Counted from the stretch's first letter, positions 47,084 through 59,520 are shown. The stretch: DNA of 64,000 bases from Cerrena zonata (GCA_038087015.1 JASBNA010000036.1:62001-126000); one strand, 5' to 3'. Program-made: numbers and translations. The notes: a model not told the origin generated them from the sequence alone.

Positions 47084-48538
47084 TTAGTGAGCGTTTCCTC
47101 CATGAGCATCACCGCTGACGGAGGTACCACCATTTCCAGCTTGATCTACGAGATGAGTCCATCAACAAGAGCCAACAGAAACGAAAGTTAGGATTGAACT
47201 TACTCGCACCAGGACCGTTAGTGATGACATATCCACCATTGTACACGGATCCTCCGTTAGCGTTTCCAGAGCTACCAGAGACTGCATTACCTCCACCTCC
47301 GAAACCGCTACCAGCATAAGCGTTTCCAGACTTGGTGTAACCGCCGTTACCAGCTTGGTCTAGAAAGGGAGTAATTGGGGTGTCAATCGATGTTTGGTCG
47401 TACAGAGTAGGAGAAAACTTACTTGCACCCCAACCGTTCCAGATGTAACCACCTTCGTTCACGACATCTCCGCCGTTCGCGTTCCCACTGCTTCCGGTCT
47501 GAGCATTGCCTCCCGTAGCGAACCCAGGGAAGGAGGGGAATCCGCGTTTAGCATTACCACCGTAAGCATTACCGCTGATAGAGGTTCCACCGTTGCCCGC
47601 TTTGTCTATGAACGATGATGAGCAAACTAGTTAACACAAGTGTGATACAGTCACTTACTAGCACCGGGTCCGTTGACGATAGTACCTCCGGAGTTGTAGA
47701 CTGAGCCACCGTTAGCGTTACCAGAGTTCCCAGAGACGGCATTTCCTCCGCCTCCGAGACCACTGCCTGCATAAGCGTTTCCGGACTTAGTGTACCCACC
47801 GTTCCCGGCCTGATCTATAGAACATATTGATGTCAGTCTAAGCAATAGATAAGCTCATAATCAAGATTATTGGACTTACTAGCACCCCAGCCGTTCCAGA
47901 CATAACCACCGTAGTTAACAACGTCACCACCATTAACATTGCCGCTGTTTCCGGTCTGAGCGTTCCCTCCCGAGGAGAAACCAGGGTAGTAGGGATAGCC
48001 ACGTTTTGCGTTTCCACCGTATGCGTTTCCACTGACAGAGGTACCACCATTACCAGCGTGATCTACAAAAGGTTGTGAGGACGAGTGCTAATCGCGCAGT
48101 GAAGAATACTCAACGTACTTGCGTTTTGACCGTTCACGATAACACCGCCAAAGTTTCCAACACTACCGCCATTGGCATTACCAGAGTTCCCGGACAGGGC
48201 GTTTCCGCCTCCACCCCAAGAGCTACCAGCATAAGCGTTCCCTGACTGGGTGTATCCACCATTGCCAGCGTTGTCTATGGACGTAAAGTAGCGTTGTCAG
48301 GATTGGCCGTATAAACATACGACAAGAAGGACTTACTAGCCCAAGGGTGGTTCTGGATCTTCCAGCCTTCGTTGACGACGTCCCCGCCGTTCACGTTCCC
48401 TGAAGAACCGGTCTGGGCATTCCCACCGGTAGGGAAGGTAGGGTAAGTCGGGAAGCCTGATGAACGTTCTTGAAGGACGGGCAAGCCGGAGACGAGTGTC
48501 GCAGCGGTGATGAGGGATACGAAGAATGAAGTGTGCAT
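47084..48538 (-). CDS. Secreted Gly/Asn-rich protein built from alternating repeated exons, 365 aa
   Basis: Seven exons, all split in phase 1: 48538-48337, 48274-48119 (156 nt), 48062-47880 (183), 47814-47659 (156), 47605-47423 (183), 47359-47204 (156), 47145-47084. The start gives a signal peptide (MHTSFFVSLITAATLVSGLP). The exons alternate between two modules. Module X (156 nt) has AGNGGYTxSGNAYAGS, a GGGGNA core and NGGSV. Module Y (183 nt) has AGNGGTSxSGNAYGGNAKRG, an aromatic/Pro patch, GGNAQTG and NGGDVVN. Exon 1 ends with half of Y and exon 7 begins another Y, so there are three X, two full Y and two partial Y modules. Cysteines are absent. Repetition of SGNA/NGG units suggests an extended or beta-helical surface or matrix protein. 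Function unknown. Confidence 0.88.
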
Positions 48539-48635
48539 GGTGAGTGAAGTTGTTGAGAGAGGTACCGAAGTAGCGAATGAACTCAAAGTGAAAGACACGA
48601 GAGTTCGCTGAGTGATTGAGAGGTGTATGTTCTGT

Positions 48636-48641
48636 CTTATA
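48636..48641 (-). promoter_or_regulatory. TATA-like box of the exon-repeat gene
   Basis: GGATATAAG on the minus strand, about 100 bp before the ATG at 48538, matching the spacing at other genes in this window. Confidence 0.45.
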
Positions 48642-50854
48642 TCCTTTTCTGAACACGAATACAGGAGATGCGTTCTCCTATACAAAACATAGTGCTCGAA
48701 GGATGATAGAGCAATTATCAATCACTCGCCCCGCCTCGACCAAATCGTCTAGGTTGCCCAACCTTGTATCACAACAATATCGATATTTCAGATTCGGATT
48801 AAGAAATTATCAGGAGAGATGACAATACCAGCCATAGGAGTTCAATGTTTTGCTTGGTGTCTGCGATCAATCCTTGTAGTCGAGTAGGGGAGGAGTAAAG
48901 TCGAACGCTCTGGCTCGACGATGATCTGCGGAAGACCAAAAACGGATGCTCGTTAACTAGATTGGGAACTAAGGTTCAGTTATGATGGCCCCTGGGTCGA
49001 GGAGGATCGTAAAAGCCGAACTGGTTCCTGACGTTAGTGATTCTACGTCCCTGGCGGTGTTCAGGAACTTGACCATACGCACAGAACACCGGACATGGTG
49101 ATCAATGCGAAAGCAGGTAGTACGCCGTACTGACTGCTAATCTCTCTGGCATTGGTGTCGAATCGGCAATATTGCTAACTCCTATGGCATGGTGATCTCG
49201 ACCGAGCTGTGCAATTAGGTAGCATGTCTTCCAGGGGACCTTTGGAAATAGTAAAACTTATTACGATCTACTTCGACAAGTGTAAGCAAGCGCATTGTTA
49301 TAATTTTCAACAAAGAATGGGGTATAACGGTAGCTACCTATGACCGTTCCGCGATGCTTTGTTACTTGTGTCTACAACAACAGTCGGGTAGAGCTGTCTA
49401 CGGCTTTCAGGCGGATTAACATTGTCTAGACAAGGACAGCGGAAAGAGTGAGCGAATAGCTGGCATAAGCGACCGAGCTTTGTAAGTCACTTGCCTTGTA
49501 GAGATGCGGAAGTCCTTTCTGGGGGGAAGTAGCTTCAGAGTTCGAAACCACTGTTACTCAGCAAGTCCCCTTTGCGCGATCGTTGGAGGCGGTTCCCCTT
49601 GTCGCAGACAGTTAGGTGGGCGCAAATACTACTTCAAATGAGATGAAGGCGTGGGCTAGAGTGCCTATTCAAACCACGTTCAAGTCTATGACCTAGGAGT
49701 CGAGAGATATGTCCGAAAGTCGCGCTCTAAACTACCCCCAAAGATTTCAGTTCAATGTAGTCCCCCTTTGAGTCTTTTGGTTATAGTACTCCGAGGGAGA
49801 TATATCCGCCCATTGGAAATGCATAAGACCAATATCGAGTAGTGCGTGCTCGATCCATATCATTAAACTTTACTGTATAATGAAATGTCTACACCATAGG
49901 AGGTGTAATACACTCCTGTGGACACTCATAAGAGTCAGACGACCGGCAAGATAGCTGATTCAAGTTCTACAAGTAGAGTTCAATAAACACTATGGTGATA
50001 ATCTAGAAAGACATAGGTGTTAGGATTTACTTTGCACCGTGAGATTGGACAAATCGATACTGATCCCCTGACAATGTCTGGGGCAATGAGATAGGTCGTT
50101 CGTCATTTACTTGTGAAAGTTCCTCTGGGGTAGCGCAATGCACAGTGGCAATTGTTCGTCAGTTGACAGCCAGTGCTCGTCGTTAGGGACTCTTGTGCCT
50201 CTGTAGCATACACAGCCTAAAAGTCTCATGTTAGCGATGAGGCCTAGGGGTCAGATTTGTTGCGTCTTTAGTGTTTTTGCAACAATGAGTTCTGGATTGC
50301 TACGCTGATTCTTCGTGTTAGTGCAAGTTCAAACCACACTGCTCGGACTCGGAAGGACGGTAAAGTCACACAGTCACACGATGAAGTCATGAGACCGTGG
50401 ATGTGACAGTGACCAGTGTGTTTGACCCATGCGGTACTCACGCGTTATTGAGCCACTTCATTTTGGCGAATTATTGTTTGTTGTTTAACAAGTCGCTATC
50501 AGGTCCTTGCCACTCTGTTCTGTCCACTGGTTACCACACACGCCTTCTCCATCTAGGCGCATTGTCCATTGCAACGTGTACACCGCATTTATTGTCTATC
50601 GAGCGGTCGTATGGGCAATCAGAGTGGCGTGCAAGGTATAAGGTAATGTGCATGGTCCAATAGTACCCTACCGGTTGACAATCCTTTGTTCTCGTCGTCC
50701 AAGTATTGACCTGTCTCATTTGACCTATCCATCGATAGAGACTACTTATAGCTCCTTGTATTTGGAGTCCTTTATCTTTCCTGGCCTTTCCTCCTCTGCC
50801 TAGTATCTTCACTCCTACCATACCTCGTTGAATCCTCGTCTGCATAACGCGACC
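48642..50854. other. Gene-free interval, about 2.2 kb
   Basis: The longest stretch without a credible coding frame: hardly any open frame above 60 codons before 50.4 kb. A small imperfect hairpin (CCATAGGAGGTGT and ACACTCCTGTGG) lies near 49895-49922. No tRNA or known repeat recognised. It could hold promoter, centromere-distal spacer or non-coding RNA sequence. Confidence 0.5.
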
Positions 50855-51283
50855 ATGATGTGCACCACCATCGAGAAAGCCTTGCAATCCCTCCTTAAAG
50901 CGGAACAACCCTTAACTGTGGCTAACGTCCTCTCAGCATACCTCGAAATTGCAGGTTTCACAACGACGAATCCAGATACCGTTTCTGAAGATGCAATCAT
51001 GGCATTCGAACACGCACTGGATAAACACCCCGCTCCTCCCCCACCTCGTAAAACGAAGAGTGGAAAATTGATCCCCAGGAAAGAAACTCAAAGATGGAGC
51101 TTCGAGGTTGCGAAGTTGAGGGACGAGTACTGGATAGATCGGTTGGGTGTTAAGAGCTGTGCGAAGTGCAAATGTCGGAAATGTGGAAGATATATCGGCA
51201 GCACTCCTGCTATTGAAGAGGCTCCCACACAGAAGAAGCGCGTCGTTAATAAACGTGAGCAGAATCCCCATCCAAAGCAGTAG
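50855..51283 (+). CDS. Small cysteine-cluster protein, unknown function, possibly frameshifted
   Basis: The frame from ATG 50855 encodes 142 residues. The N-terminal half is helical (TIEKALQSLLKAEQPLTVANVLSAYLEIAGF). The C-terminal half has SCAKCKCRKCGRY, a tight cysteine cluster that could bind zinc, then a lysine-rich tail. The frame stops at TAG 51281. Another frame continues at once with coding-like, basic sequence (AKKLLGGTKKRIVKRKAEIESVWDPYAPS) to a stop at 51402-51404. The only GT...AG pair between them spans under 30 bp and is out of phase. A one-base indel (error or mutation) probably splits a ~180-residue protein. Family not recognised. Confidence 0.55.
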   Translation: MMCTTIEKALQSLLKAEQPLTVANVLSAYLEIAGFTTTNPDTVSEDAIMAFEHALDKHPAPPPPRKTKSGKLIPRKETQRWSFEVAKLRDEYWIDRLGVKSCAKCKCRKCGRYIGSTPAIEEAPTQKKRVVNKREQNPHPKQ

Positions 51284-51404
51284 CGTTTTGTCTCATGCAA
51301 AGAAATTGTTAGGGGGTACCAAGAAACGCATTGTAAAGCGTAAAGCGGAGATCGAAAGCGTTTGGGATCCTTATGCACCCTCCACGAGCGCATTTGTCTT
51401 GTAA

Positions 51405-52039
51405 TACACTCCTCCCTTTGCACTATCCCTCTGTTTCATGGTAGATTTCCGTTGGACCTAACGTCCCCTTCAACCTGTATCATACATCTTTTCCGATACC
51501 TCACTCTCTCTTCATATGCATTCTATATATTCTACATCGCTCCTTGAAAACATAGAATACACATATTTTGTGCCTCACCCCAGTGATGTAAGAGCCCAGC
51601 TCGTATATGTCAGGAGGAGATATTGCCAAATATGGCTGATGACGAGGCGCCCGACGCACCCTGACACTCAACTTCAAGTTGCTGAATACGAGTTGTCAGC
51701 CTCTCCGAGTCGATTCCTAATGGACTCGTAGTACATATCTGCACTTGTAATACATGAGGGAAACACAGTCACGAGGCCATTCAAATACGAAGGTCGGTTC
51801 TGTATATCAAACGGGCTCCTCGCGGTTTGTTGCTAACATAGGTCGCTAGTACTACTACAACTTCCGCCTCAGGTTCACAACATAGGTCTACCAAAACCAC
51901 AGCCCACCTACTAGTAAACGACTAGGGTAAGTCTATTCAGTCTTGTATGGATGTACGCCCTGAATTGAACCGTAGCGACACGCCCTGTACATCTAGTCTA
52001 TCCTACATTCCACATTCATTCACGACCAACCTTGTCAAG
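51405..52039. other. Intergenic
   Basis: About 630 bp with no supported gene. Confidence 0.45.
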
Positions 52040-52414
52040 ATGACAGGCTATTTCACCCTCCCGAACCCACCAGCTAGAGTGGCAGACTCCCCCTCTATCT
52101 ATCTCGAAAAGGGAGCCTACCGTATGCGTGCCCCTCGTCGACGTCGTACACCAACCCCTCTCAACCTACACACACCATCACTCTCCACATCTTCCTCTTC
52201 GTCAATCACGAACAAGGGTACCAATGCCTTGCACGAACGATGGCTGTTGCTTTTGGTATTTGTACTTGTGATGGCAGTGATGACGTGTTTTGGTGTGGCC
52301 TATTATTTATTTGCTACCAGGTGAGTCTAGCCGATTACTTTCAATTCCTTTTTCTTGAGAAGTGTGGCTGACTATTTGTTCAAAATTTGAAGCCCCCGTG
52401 TGCCGCTGCGATGA
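52040..52414 (+). CDS. Small single-pass membrane protein, unknown function
   Basis: Two exons (52040-52320, 52393-52414) give 100 residues. The N-terminal ~70 residues are Pro/Ser/Thr/Arg-rich with RMRAPRRRRTPTP. One strong hydrophobic helix follows (WLLLLVFVLVMAVMTCFGVAYYLF), then a tail of about 10 residues. The layout fits a tail-anchored or type II protein with the basic part in the cytosol. The second exon is only 22 nt; reading through the donor instead would end the protein within a few codons. No family recognised. It rests on the helix, the splice site and an open frame only. Confidence 0.45.
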
Positions 52415-54105
52415 CTTGTTACAAACAAGCTGCATACCCAAATCGAACTTTTGGTTTTCTCGTCTCATTGCTTTGCTGTCCTTGCTATACCCGTATTACC
52501 TGACCTTTATATATGTATACTTTGCTCCTGGATTTACCGCCTTATCCTCGTATCGCTTTACGTCTGGAATCAAGATGAGTATAACGACACACTAGAAAGT
52601 CAGTACCTGTGACGAGCCTGTGACGTAGCAAAATTATTCGGTTCCGACTTCAAGGTTCTGTCTCGTCATTGCTGGAATACGTGTCAAATTCTATCTTCGC
52701 CAGGCAATTTTGTCTCCCTTGCGGGTTGGCCCCATTTGACTTACCAAGTTTGTGATAGAGTTGGGTCTATATAAAGAACACTCATCATACTGACATACTC
52801 GTTTGTCTTAGCCCGTACAGCTCCGTCCAGCGTTTCCTATGCCTACTGGACGGACGAACGTGCGTTGGAAGCACACTGCGCATGGCAGTGATGAACCATA
52901 CGCTTTTGTAAAATACAGTATGTTTACCTCAACAACCGACATCGGAACGGGAGAGATGGGGACGCTCAAAATGATGGGGGTAGTCATGCCCGCTTCGACA
53001 TTGATGGGTCCCGCAGGACGTTAAGTGCGACATACTAGCAGGTACGTTCATTGCAAAAGCAGAAGTATCTGACCGATACCATGACATTAACAGCAGCACT
53101 GTCCAGTGTAGTTCAACCGTGACTGTGGTCCCATGATTTAAGTTTTCTCAGAGCAAACTGATAAATACTCGTTGTGTTCTAGATCATTGGCGTCGCCGTA
53201 AGAATACCTCATTTGTCAAGGTCTCTCGCCTTTTCAAATGCCGTACTAGTAGATGCGCCGCCCAGTGAGATGCTGCTGCACGTCGAATCGGAGCCAGTGA
53301 GTTGAGATACAATGTGAAAGCTACATTCGAATCTATCGCTATTATTTACGCAATATAGCATTTCTTGTGTCTATTTGAAGACTAAAGCTCGGAGTACTTA
53401 GTCTACAGGAACTTCAGGAAGAGCGGGATACCGTCTCCAACTTACCATAACAGGAGGGTGTCTCTGGAAGTCGCCGCGTTTGGTTGAGATCCACTCGGAA
53501 GATCTGATGAGGCAGCCTCGATCACGATCTCGGCTCTGGGTTGAATTTTTGATGTCCTTTGTCCCGGTGTTAAATTTCCTGAAAAATAGAATCGATAAAA
53601 TCCGGAGTACTCGCCTGACCGCCTTCTCCCTGGACTCCTTCCCCCGTCCCTCCACAGACCTGTCCTACAGTCCTCCCCACTCTCTTTGGTTGTGCTACAC
53701 GCCATAATCTGGGTTATCTGTACGAAGCAGAGCCCTCTTTAAACAGTCTTTCAAACGCACCGCAAGAGGACCTATTTTTAGATTCCCAAGGCGTTCGTTG
53801 CAAAGCTCGACAGGTGTGTCTCTATGCGCACACAGTTTTCCCCAATATCGATGTTGATCCTGTCAACTAACGACAGCTCCCTGCTTATTAGGTTGGGCTG
53901 TGGCAGTCGAAACACAAGATTCTCTTAAGATCCCTCGAGGAGCTATAGTGGAGCGCCTGCGTCAACACGCCAGTTCGCTCGCCTAGTCATATCAAACGTG
54001 CGTCGGAGGTCTTTTGCGTTTCACTATAATACATGGCTCACTTGGCACTCTTTTAAAAGTCTCCCCAACGCTCCTTGAAGCCCGACTCACTTCCAAACGT
54101 CGAAC
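52415..54105. other. Gene-poor interval with a TATA-preceded short frame
   Basis: A TATATAAA box at 52768-52775 lies 64 bp before ATG 52839, whose frame runs 61 codons and contains a GTATGT donor at 52919. It may begin a small spliced gene, but no second exon could be placed. Nothing else is supported; short frames near 53.4-53.7 kb look random. Confidence 0.35.
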
Positions 54106-56595
54106 ATGGCTGGTCACACGACCGAAAATGCAGAGCCGACCCCTCCCTCGTCTCGCTCGGACACGCCCACCAATGCCAATACTCGAACCGATTTGAGTTC
54201 CTACGAAATCGAAGGCGAAGGCCGCCCTCCTTTTATTCTCAGTTACCCCGAAGTCAAGTTGCTCGGTATTGCTGGGGTGCGTTTTTGTGTCACGCGACTA
54301 CCCCGAACTTCATTTCTAACTTTGTATTCCAGGTTGGTTTCTTCCTCGATGGTCAGTATACATATACTATGTCCTTTTCTAAATGTTACTGACGTCTCTG
54401 TGCAGCTTACGACCTTTTCATCATCAACGTGAGTGTTTTGTCAATACATCCACAGCCAGAAACGCCTTTTCCCAGTGGAAGCATCTTATCTCACTGGGTA
54501 TATGCGCCTGGGCGGTACGCTGGTTCATATGACTTGCCTATACGCCGCATATGCTTCTATGTATGTTTGTGGCGGGCAGGTTCATTGTCATATGCCACCC
54601 CGTTCCCTCTTGATGCGTCATACACGGAAGCTATTTTTCGCGATCCTCCTCGTGATGATGGTGGAAGTAGTGCATTTCTTTTCGGGCCGATATACCAAAC
54701 GCAGTACACTACTAGTGTATTTGTCCTCTATATGCACGTTCGACGATAACTGATCAACATATTCCATATCCAGCCTGTTGCGACTATGTTGCAGTTCCGT
54801 CTTTTCGGCGGACATTCTCTGCCTTCTAATCTCGAGGGATTCATGAAAGCTGGTGCCAACATCGGAAGTGTGATTGGCCAATTTGCCTTCGGTTTCTCTG
54901 CCGATTACTTCGGCCGTAAAGCAGTCTGTACGTTCATACCATTCATCCTCAGTTTTGCTGTCATCCTACTAACTCACTGCGAAACATAGATGGCAAGGAG
55001 CTTATGCTCATCATTATCGCCACCATCCTTTGTTTGACCACCCCAACGGGTCAACTCTCGCCTAATGCCTGCCTGATATACCTTGGCGTCTTCCGTATTC
55101 TCCTCGGTATTGGTGTGGGTGGTGACTATCCTATGTCTGCTACTATTTCCACAGATCGTGCACACGTCCGCCGACGAGGTGTCCTTCTGTCCTACATCTT
55201 TGCTAACCAAGGATGGGGCTCATTTGCCGGAAGCTTGGCATTCATCATTGTCTTGACTTGCTACAAAAGCGTTTTGGATAAGGGTGAAACCAGCAAACTT
55301 GACGGTGGTATGTATCGTTATTTCCCCTCACTGATTACGAGCGTTAGATGCTTACCATTGCTATCAGTCTGGCGTATTGTTGTCGGTCTTTCCCTCATTC
55401 CTGCATTCGGTACCCTCTACCAACGTCTTACTCTTCCCGAGTCCAAACGTTTCGAAGACGCTAAGCGTGATGCTCGGGACGCGGAATCACTCGACACTTT
55501 GAAGGAGAAACAGGCTACCGAGGATAACGGTTCCGACAAGCCCAAGGACACCACCACAGCTACTACCGTTGCTGCTAAAGAACTGCTTGATGCCAAGAAG
55601 AACCACTTTAAGGAATTCTTGGAATACTTCTCGGAATGGAGACATCTCAAGCAGTTGATTGGTACTTCCATGTGTTGGTTCCTCCTCGATATTGCGTACG
55701 TTACCTTCTTTAATGTGACCTTATTCTTGAGTGGTGTATACTCAACTCGAATGTTCGCATTTATAGATTCTATGGCATCAACTTAAACCAAAATGTCGTC
55801 CTTCAACAAATTGGCTTCGATGGCTCAAGCGGTTCCACTTACGAACGGCTTTTCCACATCGGTATCGGTAACCTGATCATCACCGCTCTCGGGTTCGTCC
55901 CTGGTATATCTCTTTCCTGCTCCACATTTGTGAGTTCTGTACTGAGCAATGTTACAGGATACTACGCCACTGTTTTTACTATCGAGTACCTCGGTAGGAA
56001 GTGGATCCAAATCCAAGGTTTCTTATTCGAAGCCCTGTTCCGTAAGTCCCCCTTCTCCTACGTTCATGTGAATGTCGACTAACACTGTGCTTGCAGTTGG
56101 TATCTTGGCAGGAAGGTTCCATTCCCTGAGCAAAGTGTCCTTCATTGTCTGCTTCGCCTTCCTCCAATTCTTCTTCAACTTCGGTGCTAACACGTAAGTT
56201 CATAGTTCTTATCTCGTTGCCATCTTTTAACTCACATATCGCTCCTTCTGAACAGTACAACCTACTGTTACCCCGCCGAAGTCTTCCCCACCAAATTCCG
56301 TGCCACTGCACATGGTATCTCGGCCGCTAGTGGTAAGGCCGGTGCTATCATCTCCGCACTTGCCTTCAACAGTCTCAGCAAGGACATCGGTACCCCTCAT
56401 GTTCTCTGGAGTACGTCCAATTCACATGCTTCCTCGCTCACTCGAAGCTAACCTTCCCTTTCACTACCTATAGTTTTCGTCGGCTGTTGTCTCGCCGGTG
56501 CAGTCTTCACACTTCTCCTTCCCGAGGTCAAGGGCCGTGACCCTGATGCGATCTACGCTGAAGAGTTGCGTGCTCGTGCTCGCGCTCGCGCTTGA
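54106..56595 (+). CDS. PHO84: High-affinity inorganic phosphate transporter (PHO84-type MFS permease)
   Basis: Eleven exons (54106-54276, 54333-54351, 54406-54428, 54774-54927, 54990-55307, 55368-55695, 55767-55903, 55958-56041, 56097-56193, 56256-56410, 56474-56595) encode 535 residues. It is a proton:phosphate symporter of the major facilitator superfamily at the plasma membrane. The family signature [10 protein letters not shown] is intact, as are AYDLFIIN in TM1, [10 protein letters not shown] at the loop 2-3 motif, LPESKRFE before the large central loop, [13 protein letters not shown] after it, and [17 protein letters not shown]. The central loop (about residues 255-320) is charged as usual. 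Intron 3 is long (54429-54773, 345 bp). Phosphate-responsive promoter sites were not identified. Confidence 0.95.
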
Positions 56596-57741
56596 AGGTG
56601 TTCATATGAACACAATGAACTGAGAAATCATTAATATGCCAAGTTCGAGGAAGGTGTTGACGATGGTGGGGGAGGTGCATCTCAAGAAACCATGCTTGGT
56701 TAAAGTATTTTTACGGGGGATGATTTGACACGATATGAGACACAGATGGACTCTGTTAGCCACGACATGTAATAATATTACCGACATTCTATTTCTATAG
56801 ATAAAGATAAAATGTTCTGGATTAAAATAATATACATATGCTTCGAAAACATGTGTCCGTTTTTTCGGATTCCCACGGTTAGTATGCAAGTTGTATTGAG
56901 GTTTATGATTTTGGTAATTTGAAAGTACGCACCTCCGAGTCGCATGCACACTCTGACTTGATATGTCGACAAACCAACACCGAAGGTCATTATTATCTGT
57001 CAGGACCACACAGGGCTATTTGCTTTAACATCGAGAAGGTAGGTCGTTCACTGAAAACATTCTCTCGTGACATCCCTACCGAGGGACACGCCGGAGATAG
57101 CTAGTAGTATCGAGCTAAAAGAGCAGAGTACGAGACCGACGGCTGTTCTGTTAGCATTCAAGTTGTGCCGTTACTGGCAAACCGTTCTGAAAGCGCTATT
57201 CCCTACTCTTGATCATCCACAAGTCCATGGAGATATCACTGGCAACGATAGCAATATAAAGGTGTTGTCCGCAGGTGTTCATTCATCCGGGTATTAGATT
57301 GACTAATAGACTGAATAATATGGTTCTGTGACGTAGCAGATGCACACTATGTAGAAGAACTAGGAACCTTACCTCAACTGGTTGCACAATCTAGATCTCC
57401 TAAACGACGCGTAATATGTATGGGCAATGTCTATCTACGGCTTGCGCATGGAAACGATGTGCATAATAGGACCTCAATCCAGCTGCTAAAGCTGAAAAGT
57501 TGACAGTCAATTTGCTCATTTCGTGCTCGAAGCGTTCGTTTAGATAGGTTGTATTACCGGATCCCCCGTGCCAGTCGGTTTTAGGATCTAATACTGCCGC
57601 AGCTTGAAGCTCGAAGCTGATGACATCACACAAACATCCATGCCAAATGCTAAGGGTCGTGATGAATCCGAAGCCACCTCTTTTATAAATAGACTGCCAA
57701 TGAACGAACCCTGCTCTCCATTCCCACAACCAACCACAACC
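56596..57741. other. Intergenic, about 1.1 kb
   Basis: No gene recognised. AT-rich near 56.75-56.9 kb. The right end holds the monooxygenase promoter. Confidence 0.45.
57684..57691 (+). promoter_or_regulatory. TATA box of the FAD monooxygenase gene
   Basis: A perfect TATAAATA starts 58 bp before the ATG at 57742, nearly the same spacing as at the P450 gene. Confidence 0.55.
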
Positions 57742-59520
57742 ATGACAAGTCAAGAGGCCTCTGCATTCAGAATCGCAATTGCGTACGTCATCTTATCCTA
57801 TATTATAGGCCGGTAGACCTTCCACATAACTAATCATTTTACTTTTAGTGGTGGAGGTATTGCAGGCCTTACCCTCGCCCTTGTCCTGAAGAAATTCAAA
57901 AATGACAAGAATATAGTCATTGACTTGTATGAAGCACGCCATAAATTCTCCGAAAGTGGTGCTGGGATAACTGCATGGCTACGGACCCGTTCTATCTTCG
58001 ACACCCTTGGGCTTGGAGAAAATTTCGAGAAGAGGACTGCGTCCCCTCGTATGATGTTCCGTAAAGGCAATAACCAGGATCCATTCTTCTTCTATGAATT
58101 CGAGGTGCCCCGTAAGTTGACCTTCGCATATCATCTTGCACTATAGAGCCGACCGTTAATCTACCTTAGATGGCTCCGCTACTTTATCTCGCCAAGATAT
58201 GTTGGATATACTTGTCGATGATCTCTCGCCAGAATTACTTCCATACCTCCACATACATTTGTGCAAAAAGCTTGTATCCTACGAGCAGGATGCAGACGCT
58301 GTGGTAATGCACTTTGAAGATGGTTCCTCGGCACAAGCAGATATCTTGATAGGTGCTGATGGGCTAGCTTCACCAACTCGGAAGGAGATGTACACGAAGA
58401 TGAGCGAAGACATGCGAGGTATTGACCCAGAGCGAGCAGACATCTTAAAGAAACATTGTCTGCCTAGCTGGATAGGCACTCACGCGTATAGAGCACTCTT
58501 GAACCATCGAAGGATAGAGAAAATCAATCCTAACAATATTTTCTTGAACCAATTGATTGTGGTAAGTCTCAATTTGTACATCATTTGGCTATCGTGTTGA
58601 CCTGATATATATAGGGATTTGGGGTCAGACAGGTCAGTATCCCACATTACCATATACTATTTCGGATCGATGCTCACGAACCATAATAGCACATCATCTC
58701 ATATCCAATCTCACCAGAAGTCATTAACATCCTGTTCTTTGACACCTCTCCGAATAGTATTGACAAGCCGCTCCAAGGTCCTTCAATGGTTCCATCGTCC
58801 AAAGAAGAGATAATGGCTCTTTACAAGGACTGGGAAGGCGACGCTCGTGAAGTCATTGAGGTTTGTATTTTCACAACTGAATCCTATATGATCTAACGCC
58901 GCTCAATCACTATTTTTCAGACCATTGATGATACGTCTCGATGGGCCATGAGTCACGTTCGCGCATTGCCTACTTATGTCGATTGTAGGGTTGCGTTGGT
59001 GGGAGACTCGGTAAATAGACAACAACATGGTCATAAATTTGTGTTTGCTGATACGTTTTTAGGCTCATGCAATGGCTACTCACCTTGGTGCCGGTGCCGG
59101 TCAAGCAGTTGAGGTATATTCGATACTTTCATTATCAAAAAATTCTCAGCTCATAATCAACCGACCGAATTCTACTAGGATGCTTACATCCTGGGGCATA
59201 TTCTAGCCGATCCGATTGTCAATAAAGACAATGTAATTCAGGCACTAAATGTATATGATACAATCCGCCGACCTATTGCACATGACGTAGTGGAAGAGTC
59301 TCTTCGACTCGGTGGTGTATACGAGTTGGACCCTACGGCCATGAGAGAGGACATGGACAGTGCGAAGCTAGAAGCGGGGGACCGCGAAGAATTGCAGAAG
59401 CTAGTTTCGGTGTTCCGAGACATAACTACTGTTCATTTTACCGGAATGCCGGAGAATGATTGGTATCAGGCTCGTGCAATGTTGTATGGCCGGCTTCACA
59501 AACAAAACGGGCACTTGTAA
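57742..59520 (+). CDS. FAD-dependent monooxygenase, salicylate-hydroxylase-like
   Basis: Eight exons (57742-57782, 57849-58111, 58170-58561, 58615-58632, 58690-58860, 58921-59010, 59063-59113, 59179-59520) give 455 residues. Group A flavoprotein hydroxylase features are present: the dinucleotide-binding GGGIAGLTLALVL with the acidic residue in DLYEARH, the SRQDMLDIL segment, the DG-type motif ILIGADGLAS, and the second FAD motif VALVGDSAHAMATHLGAGAGQAVEDA (usually GDAAH; the second alanine is Ser here). It should hydroxylate aromatic substrates with NAD(P)H and oxygen. There is no signal peptide. The 18-nt fourth exon is short but needed for phase. Substrate unknown; no neighbouring pathway genes. 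Confidence 0.92.

Noticed and set aside
53398..53707. Overlapping frames on both strands of 75-87 codons
   Set aside because: All are similar in length, of biased composition and without splice-supported partners, so none is favoured as a gene.
54648..54755. C/D-box snoRNA in the long PHO84 intron (GTGATGATG and CTGA)
   Set aside because: The sequences flanking the two boxes cannot form the required terminal stem, and no second box pair was found.
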